Under the pieces are notes generated by a model. That model saw nothing but the letters and a program-made list of their open reading frames with translations, did not search any database and was not told the DNA's origin. Below are positions 42,073-53,503 of a DNA stretch of 64,000 nt, one piece after another. This DNA comes from Brachionus plicatilis (taxonomy: Eukaryota > Rotifera > Eurotatoria > Ploima > Brachionidae), in NCBI GenBank assembly GCA_010279815.1, contig QEOQ01000316.1, positions 1,059,418 to 1,123,417 of the forward strand, written 5' to 3'. Numbering within the stretch: position 1 is the stretch's first letter; the number at the start of each line of letters is the position of its first letter. Position numbers and translations under genes: made by a program.

Positions 42073-43860
42073 ATGGGAAACTCAGCATCAGCATCAGGAT
42101 CGCCTTTGTCGTCGTCATTAGCAGCAGATTCGTGCAGTGAACTGGATCTGCGCTACAAGTCAACTCTAGTCAATCACAACTACGGCAGCATGTACATACA
42201 AAATAGAAGTGCAACAATGACAACACTTGCAGCATCAGCAAAATATCATTCCAATTTAAATTTAAATTTAAATTTGAACCCGAAAAAATCTAAAATAAAA
42301 AAAATTTTTAAATTTCTTAAATCGCCACAAAAAAACTCAAAGTTGAAAGTTGAAAAACGCGATGAGAACAAAGTAAAGAATAGACGAGAGTCGAGCAAAA
42401 ATTTCATCACTAAATCGTTGGTGTTTTTTAGGACACCATTGTCCCAAAAAGACAAATCACCAAACATATCGCTCAACTGTTCAACGCCGCCACGGCCGCC
42501 ACTGCTTGATTTCAAAATGGACATTGGAGCTAAATCAGCGTCCATGTACGCAGACCACGACGATTTGAGCTCCAAATTAAAAAGACAACTAAGTCTAAAG
42601 TCGGACAAGTGGTCGTGCAAATTGAACAGTTCGCCCGATTCCAAAAACGACTCGGGCATTCTCAGCGACTACAAGCGAAATGACGAAGACAAAATTAAAG
42701 TCAAAAGCTCCATGAGCACATTTAGTATTAGACCCAGTCAAAGGCTCAAGCAAACTACGTCATCATCAATGGCTGCTGTGGCCGCTTCTACTATCAGCAA
42801 TCGACGTCTTTCCATTAATTCATCAATTGGCGACAATCAAATCAATAGTGTAAATATTCGTCGAACAAGCACATTTCACACAACCAAACAACAGCAAACA
42901 ACTATTGACTCGGCAACTACAACAGCAAACACAAAAATACCATTAGCAACAGCGGACAGAGAAAGAGAAGGAGAGAGAGAAGGAGAGAGAGAAAGAGAGA
43001 GAAATTTTTTGAGCATTCCACGCGAGGCCCAGTCACTGCCAGCTAACAAAAAAGAAAATGTCAAATCGCAAAAAGTAGTGGTTCAAGCATCGACTAGCGA
43101 ATTGCTGCGTTGTCTGACCAGCTACTTGCTTAACAAATATCCGTATTTAATAAAAGCGGACAACGAACCGCTGACAAACTCAAATCGTCTCAAAGCAGAC
43201 AGTCGCGAAGTGATTAGTTGGTTGCGTTCGGCCGATCGAGCTCTCTTGCTTCAAGGATGGCAAGAAGTGGCCTTCATGAATCCAGTTAATGTAGTCTTTG
43301 TCTATTTGTTGATTAGGGACTCGACCGATCGGCCAAAAACAGTCTACGAACTACAGTGTCATGTGATGTCGTGTTTATATTTGGCCTTTTCGTACATGGG
43401 AAACGAGATCAGCTATCCGCTAAAGCCATTTCTAGTCGAGGACGAAAGAGACATTTTTTGGCAGCGAATTGTTTCGCTCATGAATTTGCTCAGCTCGAAT
43501 ATGCTGCGCATAAATCAAGATGCCAGATTTTTTACCGAGCTTTTTTACGAGCTCAAGTCGTATGCCGTTCAATCAAGTGCAGCAATGAGCGATGCGCCAA
43601 CAATTCAAAAATCGATCACAATCAACTCGTTTAGAAGCTACGACAAACAATTTCAATCAAACAACAACAATAACAACAATAATGGCCGCCGAGTTACTTG
43701 TTCAAAAAAACCTCTAGTCTATTCGAATCATCATGGTTCGATTCGATTTGCGCTCAAAAAAAGCCCACTTCATTTAAACGACAATACTCAACCACCAGAA
43801 TCGTTTTTGTATCCTGCCCATGATGCTCCTCTATTCAAACCACTAGCCTATTGTATTTAA
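42073..43860 (+). CDS. CDK5 activator 1-like (p35) protein
   Basis: Intronless, 595 aa. I start at ATG 42073 because it yields MGNSASAS, an N-myristoylation site as in p35/p39 proteins, and the only upstream in-frame start is a TTG. The C-terminal activator domain (about 339-498) has the family pattern: ASTSELLRCLTSYL, WLRSADRALLLQGWQEVAFM, NPVNVVFVYLLIRD, YELQCHVMSCLYLAFSYMGN, EISYPLKPFLVE and FWQRIVSLMN. It would bind and activate CDK5 at membranes, in neurons in known animals. The long N-terminal half is basic and Ser-rich, contains a lysine-rich cluster (KKSKIKKIFKFLK) and an RE/GE repeat (about 296-310) from a GAGAGA tract. Like vertebrate CDK5R genes, it is a single coding exon. Confidence 0.93.
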   Translation: MGNSASASGSPLSSSLAADSCSELDLRYKSTLVNHNYGSMYIQNRSATMTTLAASAKYHSNLNLNLNLNPKKSKIKKIFKFLKSPQKNSKLKVEKRDENKVKNRRESSKNFITKSLVFFRTPLSQKDKSPNISLNCSTPPRPPLLDFKMDIGAKSASMYADHDDLSSKLKRQLSLKSDKWSCKLNSSPDSKNDSGILSDYKRNDEDKIKVKSSMSTFSIRPSQRLKQTTSSSMAAVAASTISNRRLSINSSIGDNQINSVNIRRTSTFHTTKQQQTTIDSATTTANTKIPLATADREREGEREGERERERNFLSIPREAQSLPANKKENVKSQKVVVQASTSELLRCLTSYLLNKYPYLIKADNEPLTNSNRLKADSREVISWLRSADRALLLQGWQEVAFMNPVNVVFVYLLIRDSTDRPKTVYELQCHVMSCLYLAFSYMGNEISYPLKPFLVEDERDIFWQRIVSLMNLLSSNMLRINQDARFFTELFYELKSYAVQSSAAMSDAPTIQKSITINSFRSYDKQFQSNNNNNNNNGRRVTCSKKPLVYSNHHGSIRFALKKSPLHLNDNTQPPESFLYPAHDAPLFKPLAYCI

Positions 43861-44772
43861 TTACGTAATTAATTCTAAATCAGAGATTAATTCACAGACA
43901 TTATTAATTTTTTTTAATTTTTTATTTTATTTTTTTTATTAATACATGATGTTGTTTTTTTTATTTTTATTTCAACTTGAATATTTTTAATTTAATTGAA
44001 TAAAATTTTGTTTAAAATCTAAATTCAGCATTTGACAACATTGAGTATTTGTATCGAGCATGAATTTAGTCTGTGCAAATAAAAATAATGCTGAATGATG
44101 CGTCAAATCAATTTTGAATCAATTTCATTATTATTGATCAAATGTCAAGTCAAATTTTAAGATTAACTTAGAAAAATTTATTCATTGAAATACATGTGAC
44201 AATTATAATCTTAATTATTATTCACTTATTATTTGTATTAAATAATGATTAAGATTAATTTACATTTCATTGTCACATTCTATGTATGCAAAACGAGCAC
44301 AAAATCATAAGCCTAAGATTTTGAAAATATAAAATTCAATATCATTCATTTGAAAAAAAAATCAATTTGCATTAGTAATGTAATAATTTCAAATTCCTGA
44401 TTTTGATCATACAAAAAATGTATCACCTAATACACATTAACTAAAATTTTATCCTGGAAATTACTTTAATTTAAAATCTATTACTATTAATAAATTATCA
44501 AAAAAATGCAATATACATGTCATTCCATCATAAAAGATGCAATTCGAATCTCTTGACAAAATGTTCATTAGGCAAGCAAACAACAATATCAAAAACAACA
44601 TAATCAAATCAATTTCATGACAAACATTCAAATGAAATTAACAACTAAAAATAAAATTAATAAGCTAAATACAAAGTCAAACAAGGCCATTCGTTTGTGT
44701 ACACTGTTCATTAAATTATTTGGACAATATTGAGCTCTAATGTAAGCATTTTGGCTACTACGAAGAATTTAA
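43861..44772. other. Downstream region of the CDK5R-like gene
   Basis: AT-rich and non-coding, probably including the 3' UTR. An imperfect inverted repeat at about 44188-44285 (TGTGACAAT / ATTGTCACA with TAATCTTAATTATT-like inner arms) could be a decayed element or a structured 3' UTR segment. No gene is seen. Confidence 0.35.
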
Positions 44773-45118
44773 GAGCATTTAAAATTTTAGTACAAAAGAC
44801 TAAATATAAAAAACGCCAAAACTTTAATATGGACCGACTAAAACATGTTCTGTAAGTTGTAGCAACTGATACATCCTTTGTACTACCACTTAAAGTTGAA
44901 TTGGATTTTTAATATAATGTAATATCCCAAATTTACTATTTTCTGAGTTTTGCAGATTTATTGCAGAGTTTTGCACAATTTTGCAGAATCAGTATATTGG
45001 CGGTACAGAGGATGTTTCAGTTGCTTCAATTTACAGAACATATTTTGGTGCTTCAGAACTTAAGCTTTGGAATTTTTAAAATTTTGTTTTTGTTTTTTGT
45101 ACCAAATTTCACAATGCC
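44773..45118. mobile_element. hAT-like MITE, family copy 2 (346 bp)
   Basis: Inverted-orientation copy of the element at 16194-16519. Shared blocks include ACATGTTCTGTAAGTTGTAGC, CATCCTTTGTACTACCAC and the run TTGGATTTTTAATATAATGT; the right end is ...CACAATGCC. Flanked by 8-bp direct repeats GAATTTAA at 44765-44772 and 45119-45126. Confidence 0.9.
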
Positions 45119-45190
45119 GAATTTAAGGCACTTTTATAAGAGTACACAAAATATCACAACGTTGAAATTTTTACAAAAATTCATGATTTC

Positions 45191-45425
45191 AGCAAAGTAA
45201 AATTTTTGATCAAATTTAAAGCGCTCAATATTGCTCAAACATTTTTAAATGCGCAATTCAATTTCATTGCATTTTTAGAAATTACAATCCTTTTTCAAAA
45301 TTTTAAAAATAATGCTTTAAAATGTTAAAAAAAAATTAAAAATCTGCGATGAAATTTAATTGCGCATCTAAGAATGTTTGAACAAGATTGAGCGCTTGAA
45401 ATTTGATCAAAAATTTTACTTTACT
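45191..45425. mobile_element. hAT-like MITE of a second family, 235 bp
   Basis: Left arm AGCAAAGTAAAATTTTTGAT ... is mirrored by the right arm ending ATCAAAAATTTTACTTTACT; arms of about 75 bp share AGCGCTCAAT and ATGCGCAATT. Flanked by 8-bp repeats ATGATTTC at 45183-45190 and 45426-45433. It lies only 72 bp from the preceding element. Confidence 0.85.
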
Positions 45426-45433
45426 ATGATTTC

Positions 45434-46879
45434 TAATAAAAGTTTGGGTGAATAAATTTTCAAAATTTGAGCGGTCATAGTAAGACTCTTCTTAACAAGT
45501 AGTGAATTAGATTTTATTTTGAAAAAAAATCAAGCTAAGTTTTTAAAAGTGCAATAAAATTTGTTTATTAGTAAAAAGTGTTAATTTGCGAAATAAAATT
45601 TTAAAAGAATTTTTATTATTATATTAAAATAAATAAATAGAGGTTTGGAATCGAGATTTAAAGTTTTCTTGATTCGTTCTAGTTTTATCTAATTTTCGCA
45701 AGATTGTTTACAAATTTGATTGAATCCTTCTAATTGAATTAACGAAAAAATAGAATAAAAAAGCCATAATAATATGAGAACATGAATTCAAATTGAATTG
45801 GGCTTTCTGAAAATTTTATAAAATTTATTTGCACTATTTGGTTATAATGAATAATTTGAAATTCTATCAAATATCACTTTAGCTTACTAGTTTAATTCTA
45901 GATTTGTAACTTGAGCTCGTTTTCTAAGATTGTATCGCTACCAAAAACACATATTCTAATTAAAATTAAAATTGGTCATTTTAATTCATGTGTTTTTCTT
46001 ATTTATCTTTAACTGGTCTTTTTGAATAAAATATGTTATTATATTTAAAAAAAAAAGCATACAATTTTAAACAATTAAAACGAGCAAATTTTAGAAATGA
46101 TAACAAGTTAAAAGAAAGTTGAAATTCGGTCGGTTTGGTAGTTTTTGTTTTTTTCAATTTTGAAAAATTTTCTAAATTCAAATTAAAAAAATTTGTTTTA
46201 TTTGAAAATCTAATTGCTATTAGAAGCTTCTTATGAGCAAGAATTTTTGAAATTTTTATTTTTTTAATTATGGTATTTAAAAATGAATTAAAAATCAAAT
46301 ACTATTGAATTTAAAACAAAATTGGCCATATTGTTTGATTAATTTGTGTTTTTCTCTTGAATCATTAAATAAATTTGAAAAATATTTAGCTTATGCTCTT
46401 AAGAAATAATAAAATTTGATTTCAATTCTAAAATCTTTTTCGTTTTACTCATAAAAATATAAAGTTGATCCCACTCAAACTAAGTAACTAAATTGGAAAT
46501 TATGTACAAAAATTGATTGCTCTACTCTAACTGCTCTTAATTAAAAATTTAGTTTTTTGTCGAATTTTTTTTTGTTTTTTTTTTTTTTCAAGAAGCAGTA
46601 ATTATTTTATTTTTTAATTAAAATTTTCATCAATTTTTTCCAAACAATTAAAATGTAAATATAATATAATTTTTTATTAAAAATAAATTTGAGTAATTGT
46701 GAAAAATAAATTGACAATGGTCAAAAGAAAATTGTGGCTATTTTCTTTTTGTTGTTTGTAGGAAAAAAAATAACACAAAATTTATACAAAAACGATATTT
46801 GAGAGAAAAAATAAATATTTATTTATCTGGGAAAAAATTCGGTGTGTTGAATATTTTTTTTTTTGGTTGTCTGTTGATT
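45434..46879. other. Intergenic spacer
   Basis: About 1.4 kb of AT-rich sequence between the MITE pair and the 3' end of the intermediate-filament gene. Only low-complexity open frames occur. Nothing was recognised. Confidence 0.4.
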
Positions 46880-49048
46880 TCAATCTATAGGTGTTGTTAA
46901 TTCAACCGATGTTGTAACTGATGAGTGATGAGGAATTTTGGCGCGATTTTTTTCGTTTAGCCACAATTGTTTAGAAAATGTAAAATTGGCCATTTTGATT
47001 GTATTCTTTTTGTCGATTAGTTTTGTTACTGTGAGCGAACCAGTGCCCCAATTGTGAACATCTTTGACTTGAAGGATGTCGGTGTCGCCGTTTTGCTTGA
47101 CCATTAGTTTGCATGCGCAACAGGCACACTTGAGCTGGGTTAACTTTGGCAGCGAGTTGAACGACAAGCTGGAACAAGTGTCCAAATCGAGATTATTGGC
47201 CGAGCAGACAAAGTTGACTTTTTTTCGTCTTTTTAACTTGAAAAACTTGGGCAATCTGTACTCGATTGTTTGATGAGGCTGGACTTGTTCGATTGTCGAG
47301 TAAATTTCGCGTCTAATCTGCCACTCGGACAAATCGATGTCCAAAATTTTGTGTTCGTTGTGCATACTCAGCCAATGGCCATCTATGGAGTCGTCGTTTA
47401 GCTTGAGACTGTTTAGAATAGACCTGTTTTTGCCCGACACACTATTGTGAATGAAATCAAATTTGACAATTAGGTACGAGTAAAGGTCGATTGATGGATT
47501 TGACTTGATGGCATTGGTGTCGAAAGTAGTGGTATCGAATGTTGTGGCATTGATAGAAGTGTTTGTGACGGTGGTGGGATTGGTGGCGAGACTGGCGTTG
47601 GGGCTCTGCACTATTTGCACAGTGTACGGCTTTAGATTAAATTTACTTTGGCTAAAAGAGAACATGTTCTTTTGATTCAAATCGGCTTTGATTTGATTGA
47701 GTTGTTTGCGCAGCGTGTTGACTTGTTGCCGTGTGCATTGTACGTCTTTTGCCAAACACTTTACTGAATAGTTGAGTATCATTTTGTCTTGTAAAGACTG
47801 GTCCATTTGATTAAAGTCGATCAGTTTGGTGCTCAGCTCAATCATTCGATTGTTCAGTTGACTGTTCTCGGCTCTGAGCTGTTGATACTGGTCGAAATCG
47901 TGACACAATTGTTCGTTTAATTGACACAGTTCGTTTAGCAAGGCGGTCGACTCGGCTTCCACTCTTTCGTACTCTTTGTCGTAGTCTTGTTGAATATTGT
48001 CTATTTGAGTGAGAGCTTTGTGTTGCAGACATTGTTCAAACTGGTCCAGTTCTTGTTTGAGGCCGTTTTCAAATTCTTGTCGAATTTCTCGTTTTAACAA
48101 GTCCAGTTCGTTAGCGTACCACGTTTGACCACTTTGACCACTTTGACCACTTTGACCACTTTGAACACTTTGGTCAATCGACTTTGTACATTTTCCATGA
48201 TTTGTGTAGAAATTTATTTGCTTGCTCAAACGTTGAATATTTGCGTGCAAAGTGGTGTTGTCAAGGCGCACTGTGTCCAAATTGTTGTTCAAATCGAACA
48301 GCTGTTGATTCAAGTGGGAGCATTGTTTTTTTAGCTTTTCGCATTCGGCCAACTTAAACTCGTACTGTTCACTCAGATGAGATCGACTTTGATTCAAAGT
48401 GTTCAAATAGGTTTGCAACGAGAATAGCGACGGACTAGACGAATAATCGACCGGCGACGAATCGACCGACAATGAATGAACAGGTGAGTGAACAGGTGAG
48501 TGAAGAGACGAAGAAAGAGAAGGCGACTCGGTCGAATAGGATGACGCTGGACTAGAGCAGCTAGACGAACTTGAGCTTGAGCTTGACACAGCTATCGATT
48601 GGGATGAGCACGACGACAACAAGGACGATTGCGAAGCGGACAATTGGCAGCTCAGTTTGTCCGACCAATTGTCGACAGCAGCCAAGTTGGGCCAGTTTTC
48701 GTGTGCCGACGACATAGGCAACACGTCAACATTCGAATAAAAGCGAATTAAATAGCGACTATTGCGCTCTTTGATCATGCACGCGTTCAACTGCAGACAC
48801 AAATCGTTCAATTCTCGTCTTGTCGTGTTCAATTGATTGTCGTATTTTTGTCTGCTATCAGCACGATCACCAAATATTTTTCTTTTCAATTCGTTCACAC
48901 TCTGAGTCAATGTGTCACATTTTTTTTGCTCTGACTTGACCAAACTTATAAAATTAACGAATCGGCTATTCAGCTCGCCAAGCTCTTTTTTGTCCTCTTC
49001 AGTTTGACGCAGATTATTCCAACTAAAGCTGCTTTTTAGCCTTGACAT
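46880..49048 (-). CDS. Divergent cytoplasmic intermediate-filament protein with lamin-tail domain
   Basis: Intronless, 722 aa; the start is the ATG at 49048 (MSRLKSSFSW), since the upstream in-frame codon at 49060 is GTG. Residues about 15-55 (EDKKELGELNSRFVNFISLVK) match coil 1A of intermediate filaments (ELxxLNxRxxxYI). Long heptad regions follow (QLNTTRRELNDLCLQL, SEQYEFKLAECEKLKKQ, EFENGLKQELDQFEQ, LRKQLNQIKADLNQK). The C-terminus has a lamin-tail domain pattern: HNSVSGKNRSILNSL, GHWLS, EWQIRREI, EYRLPKFFKLK, VHNWGTGSLT. This layout is that of protostome cytoplasmic filaments or lamins, but no nuclear-localisation signal or CaaX end is seen (ends TPID). Odd: a Ser-rich insert of about 90 residues after coil 1A and no recognisable TYRKLLEGE rod end. 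Confidence 0.78.
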   Translation of the reverse strand: MSRLKSSFSWNNLRQTEEDKKELGELNSRFVNFISLVKSEQKKCDTLTQSVNELKRKIFGDRADSRQKYDNQLNTTRRELNDLCLQLNACMIKERNSRYLIRFYSNVDVLPMSSAHENWPNLAAVDNWSDKLSCQLSASQSSLLSSCSSQSIAVSSSSSSSSSCSSPASSYSTESPSLSSSLHSPVHSPVHSLSVDSSPVDYSSSPSLFSLQTYLNTLNQSRSHLSEQYEFKLAECEKLKKQCSHLNQQLFDLNNNLDTVRLDNTTLHANIQRLSKQINFYTNHGKCTKSIDQSVQSGQSGQSGQSGQTWYANELDLLKREIRQEFENGLKQELDQFEQCLQHKALTQIDNIQQDYDKEYERVEAESTALLNELCQLNEQLCHDFDQYQQLRAENSQLNNRMIELSTKLIDFNQMDQSLQDKMILNYSVKCLAKDVQCTRQQVNTLRKQLNQIKADLNQKNMFSFSQSKFNLKPYTVQIVQSPNASLATNPTTVTNTSINATTFDTTTFDTNAIKSNPSIDLYSYLIVKFDFIHNSVSGKNRSILNSLKLNDDSIDGHWLSMHNEHKILDIDLSEWQIRREIYSTIEQVQPHQTIEYRLPKFFKLKRRKKVNFVCSANNLDLDTCSSLSFNSLPKLTQLKCACCACKLMVKQNGDTDILQVKDVHNWGTGSLTVTKLIDKKNTIKMANFTFSKQLWLNEKNRAKIPHHSSVTTSVELTTPID
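48127..48171. repeat. Coding 9-bp tandem repeat
   Basis: Five copies of GACCACTTT (the last changed to GAACACTTT) inside the intermediate-filament gene. They encode the repeated tripeptide QSG (VQSGQSGQSGQSGQ) in a linker between coils. Confidence 0.9.
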
Positions 49049-52000
49049 TTTGCTCCACACTTCTACTTAATATCACTATATCTATATCAAATCACTATCA
49101 CTTGTTTGTCCATATCAATCAATTTTTCAACGCCATATTTCTAAATTCAAACAAAATTGTCTAAAAACAAACACACTATATATTAACCCCATTAATTAAA
49201 CAAATAAATAATAAATAATTAAATTTTTAAATAAATTTAACAAAAAAAAAAATATGTTTTTACAAAAATCTTAATAAATAAAAAAAAAAAAATTTTGGAT
49301 TCTTTTTTTTGCTAATATAAAAGATAAATAGAGCTTGACTAACACAAATGAGCAAGATTAGAAGAATAAAAATTAAAATGCTAAAATTAGTCGAATTAAT
49401 TCAAAGAATGTTGAAACTGTTATCTTTGGTTGCTTCTAAATTGTTTGAATTCTGTCAAAATGTAAATAGACCAAAACTGGATCAGTCGTTTGAGCGAATC
49501 TTTAGTCTGAACAAGTTGAACTTTGTATGTGTGTGTGTGAGTGTGCAAAATTTCAAAAACAAAATCTAATTTATCTAATTAAATTTTCAAATGAAAAAAT
49601 AATTTTGAAAAATTTTATAATCTTTTTTGTGTGTTTTCATCTTTATCTAAACGATAATTACAACCAAAATAAAAACAAAACATAAAATGAGAAAATAAAT
49701 AATATGATAACTTTTTTTTTTCTTCTTCTATGGTTTTCTTTTTTTGTTGTAATTTGAAAATGAAGAAGAAAAAAATTATGAAATGATTTAAAAATATTGA
49801 AAAAACAAAATATCCAAAAGAAAAAAAAAATAAACTAATTAATTCAAATAAAAGTTCTAAGATATTAATCGGCAAGATCAATTTATTTTACTAATTAGCT
49901 AATTATCCCTTGGCGTTCACAACACACATTTTAGATTAAAAATTTAATTTAAAAAAATTAATTTTCAATCGATTGGACTTGAATGTCCCATCCAAGTAGC
50001 ATTGACCTACAAGCGTATCGCACAGTCACTGCTGATATTTGACTAATGGACACTTAAAACGAATTTATGTGTCAATCGAACATCGAGTAGTGTTTGTTTT
50101 TATTTTTGTTGGTTTGCTTGAGCTTTTGGTCCAAGTAAAAAAAAAATTTCAAATGCACTCTAATAAACAATACGAATAAGAAATCCCATTAGAAAAATCA
50201 ACCAACAAGGTGCTCTTAGGTGATTATGGATAAACATCAAGATTACAAAGACAAACTTTGTAGTGCACTAATCTAAAAAGTAGAAAATTTTAAATCCATG
50301 GATATTTATGAAACAAAAAAAAACCTTAGAAAACAGATTAGAGAGTCGAATTTATACACTGGCAACCGAATCTAACACTCTCAACAATCATTTAAATAAA
50401 TTTAAAAATTTAATTACGCCTCGATTGCCAATAACTAGTTTATTTACTTAGGAATAAAAAAGAAAAAAAAAACGCAAAAAAGCAAAAAAGTTATATAATT
50501 CGGATTAATGTTCTTACATTTTGAAAGCTCATTTGATACACCAAATAGGATTTGAAAAATAGATTTTTGATTGCTGATTTTAAAATTGTTTAAAAAAAAA
50601 ATATTTTTTACCATTTATTAATTCATTCTTTCATTCATCAATCACTTACTAACTAGTTTAATTTGATTTAATTTGTAAACACATTTTTTGCGCAAAATTT
50701 AATTTTAAAATTATTTTGTTTAGAAAAAATTACACCCATGTCATGCAAAATAATAATTGCCATTCTCTCAATTGCATAATTGTTTAGAAATTTATTTAAC
50801 AAATATTAAAAGAAAAAAAAATTCAACAAAAAAAACTAAAATTTTCAAAATTCTACAATCTGAATTGTATTGAGATTTGACAAACAAATCCTTAGCAATT
50901 TACAAAGCCCATCATGGTGTCCAAGTCAAATTTAGCCTATCGTGAATCATTCGAAATAATTTGCTCTTTTTTCCATTGTGAATAATATTTGATCATAATA
51001 TGATATTTTTATTATTTAAGGTTTCGATCAAATTTTACTATTTTGTTTTTTATTGTTCTTTAATTAGTCGCTGACTTACTTACTAATTTCTAATTTAGAT
51101 CAAAATTTTTACCTTAAAAAATTAAAAAAATTAAAACGTTCTTTCTTTTAATATTCGAACTTTTTTTATATTTGAATCTTTTTTAAAATCTTTCATAAAA
51201 TAATTGAAATTTTTCAATCAAATATGTAAAGTCAACTTTTTATACTCGTTTTTTTGTTTAGTAATGGTTTGATGAAAAATAAGAATGAATTATTTTTTTT
51301 AGGAATTTTCCCATGTTTCTTCTAAATGTTATTATATGCTAATGCACTAATAAGATAAATTTAGAACGCATTAGTAAGATTGACGATTAAATTAAATCAA
51401 TGAACAAAGAATTACGTCAAGAGAGCACTCGCGTTCAAATTCAATAATCAAACAATGCCTGGTTAAAATCATGCTTGTTCAATTTCTTAATACAACTCTT
51501 GTCAACCAAATCAAACTACATAAAAATGTAAACGAAAATCGTGCACTAAAGACAAGCGTTTTATACAAACTTCAATTAATTCAACCATTTTTAATTAAAT
51601 AAATAATCCAATTTACTTGAGAAAAAAAAAGAGAAAAATTTTAATTCAAAAGTTAACATTATTAAATCAAAAGGCCAAAATCTACATATTTTTTTTTTCA
51701 CTTTTTTAATAAAATAAAAACATGATGCATCCATTTAATTTAAACTTAAACCTTTTAGTAACCAAAAACAAGTTATAAAGAAACAAAAAAAATCCTCAAA
51801 AAAATAATTTCTTCAGAAAGATACAAAAAATGTTACTGTAAGAAAATTTTGATTTAATCTCGCCAATTTATCTATTAATAGTCAATATGTATTCGAAATA
51901 AATTGGACTAACATAATAGTCAAGCGCTTTTAATAGCCAAGTTTATAGCAACATAATTTTTTTTTTTATTTTTTAAATAAATTGTTTTATTATTTGCACT

Positions 52001-53503
52001 TATTCGACAAAATCTAGTTTTCTAATAATGGAACAATGACCAACGAATAATTTAAACAAAAAAAAAAAAGAATTTTTGTTTTTGTTGATTAGAATATAGA
52101 CTTAGAGAGACGACGACGAATTGGATAGACACAATGAGAAATAGAAGAGAACAAAAATTAGTCTTGGCAGCATTGTGCCAACAAATGCATAGATTATCCC
52201 TTAGTTGTTATTTTACGTAACAACAATTAAGTCCGATACAATAAACTACTTGTAATTGAAAAATTTAGCTTAATACATTTTATGGGACGTTTTGATAATT
52301 AATTTTTTTGTTCACTACAAAAGTAAATAACACCAAAAACAATAAAAATTAGATATTTCTCTAACTTTTATCCATTTATCCTTGTAGGTTTTTTTTTTCT
52401 TTTTTAATTTATCTTATTTGGCAAATAAAATTTTGGAAATTTTACAACTCTATTCGAATTATTTTGGGTTATATAATATTTTCTCTAGCTTTCGTACAAG
52501 ACCAACAAGCTAAGGTTGATAATTTGCAAGTTAAAATAAAATAGCAACAAAAATAAAAATTTTAAATTACATTTTTTTTTATTTTTGCTTAGGTAAATAA
52601 ATAAACATAAATAAACAAATAGAAATTTTGTGGGCCTTCAGTTTTATTAGGGATTAGCTTTGTTCTTTTTTTAGTCGTTTGTAGCCAATTCGTTATTTTT
52701 TTTACGTGGTGTATTTCGGCTGTGCAAAATGTCATTTGTATTTATCAACTAGTTATGTAATTGCGCCAAACAATCTAAAATATTTTAAAGCTAAACATTT
52801 AGTTTGGATGTTATTTGAATATAATGAATCAGTTTAAATATTTATTAATAAAGAAAAAAGTGAAGCCAAGTCGCTCACTTTTTTACTCGGATTTTAGTTT
52901 TAAAATTGCATTTTTTTTTATTGGAAAAAGATCGCCATTTGGCGTCAAATTTTTGACTCAAAACACTTAATCTGTTAATTAAAAATAATTAATAAAATTA
53001 ATCTTTAGAATACGTACAAGCACAAGCATAATGGATTTGAAAATAAAATTGTATAGCTAATTTTTTTTAATTTTTTTTATTTTTGTTTTATTCATAGTGT
53101 TTAATTTGTTTTTATTATTATGTGATTTGTTATTATAAAAATAAAAAAATATTTTATCATTGATTTTGACTTTTTTTTACAAATTATTTTAAAAAATTTT
53201 TTTTTTTTTACTAATTTCTGCCAAATTTGAGAAAATAATTGACCTTTAGAAAAGTCTAATTAATACAACTAATAAATCATTTTTCATTTTTTTCTTTTCT
53301 CTTTTGTTTGGATTGCATTTTAGATTTCAATAATCGCTGATCATTTTTAACGAAACAAAAAAAAATTACACGATTAATTTCAAGAGTTAAAAGATTAACA
53401 AAAAAAAAATAATTTATTAATTATTAGAAAAATAAATAGATAAATCAAAATAGAAAACAATTCTGACCAGTTAATAGAAAAAAATCAAAATAATCTCGCC
53501 AAA
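49049..53503. other. Long AT-rich spacer
   Basis: About 4.4 kb between two minus-strand genes. It includes the promoter side of the intermediate-filament gene. One 73-codon ATG frame at 49348-49569 on the plus strand, ending in a GT tract, has no recognisable features. A small palindrome CTTAGTTGTTA...TAACAACAATTAAG lies at 52200-52232. No gene or RNA is supported. Confidence 0.4.

Noticed and set aside
44961..45200. 79-aa plus-strand open frame
   Set aside because: Lies almost wholly inside a MITE and has no transposase features.
45999..46298. 99-aa minus-strand open frame
   Set aside because: Lys/Phe/Asn/Leu-rich frame typical of AT-rich spacer; no recognisable domain.
49348..49569. 73-aa plus-strand ATG frame
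   Set aside because: Starts with a real ATG but has no signal peptide or domain and ends in a GT tract; too little to call a gene.
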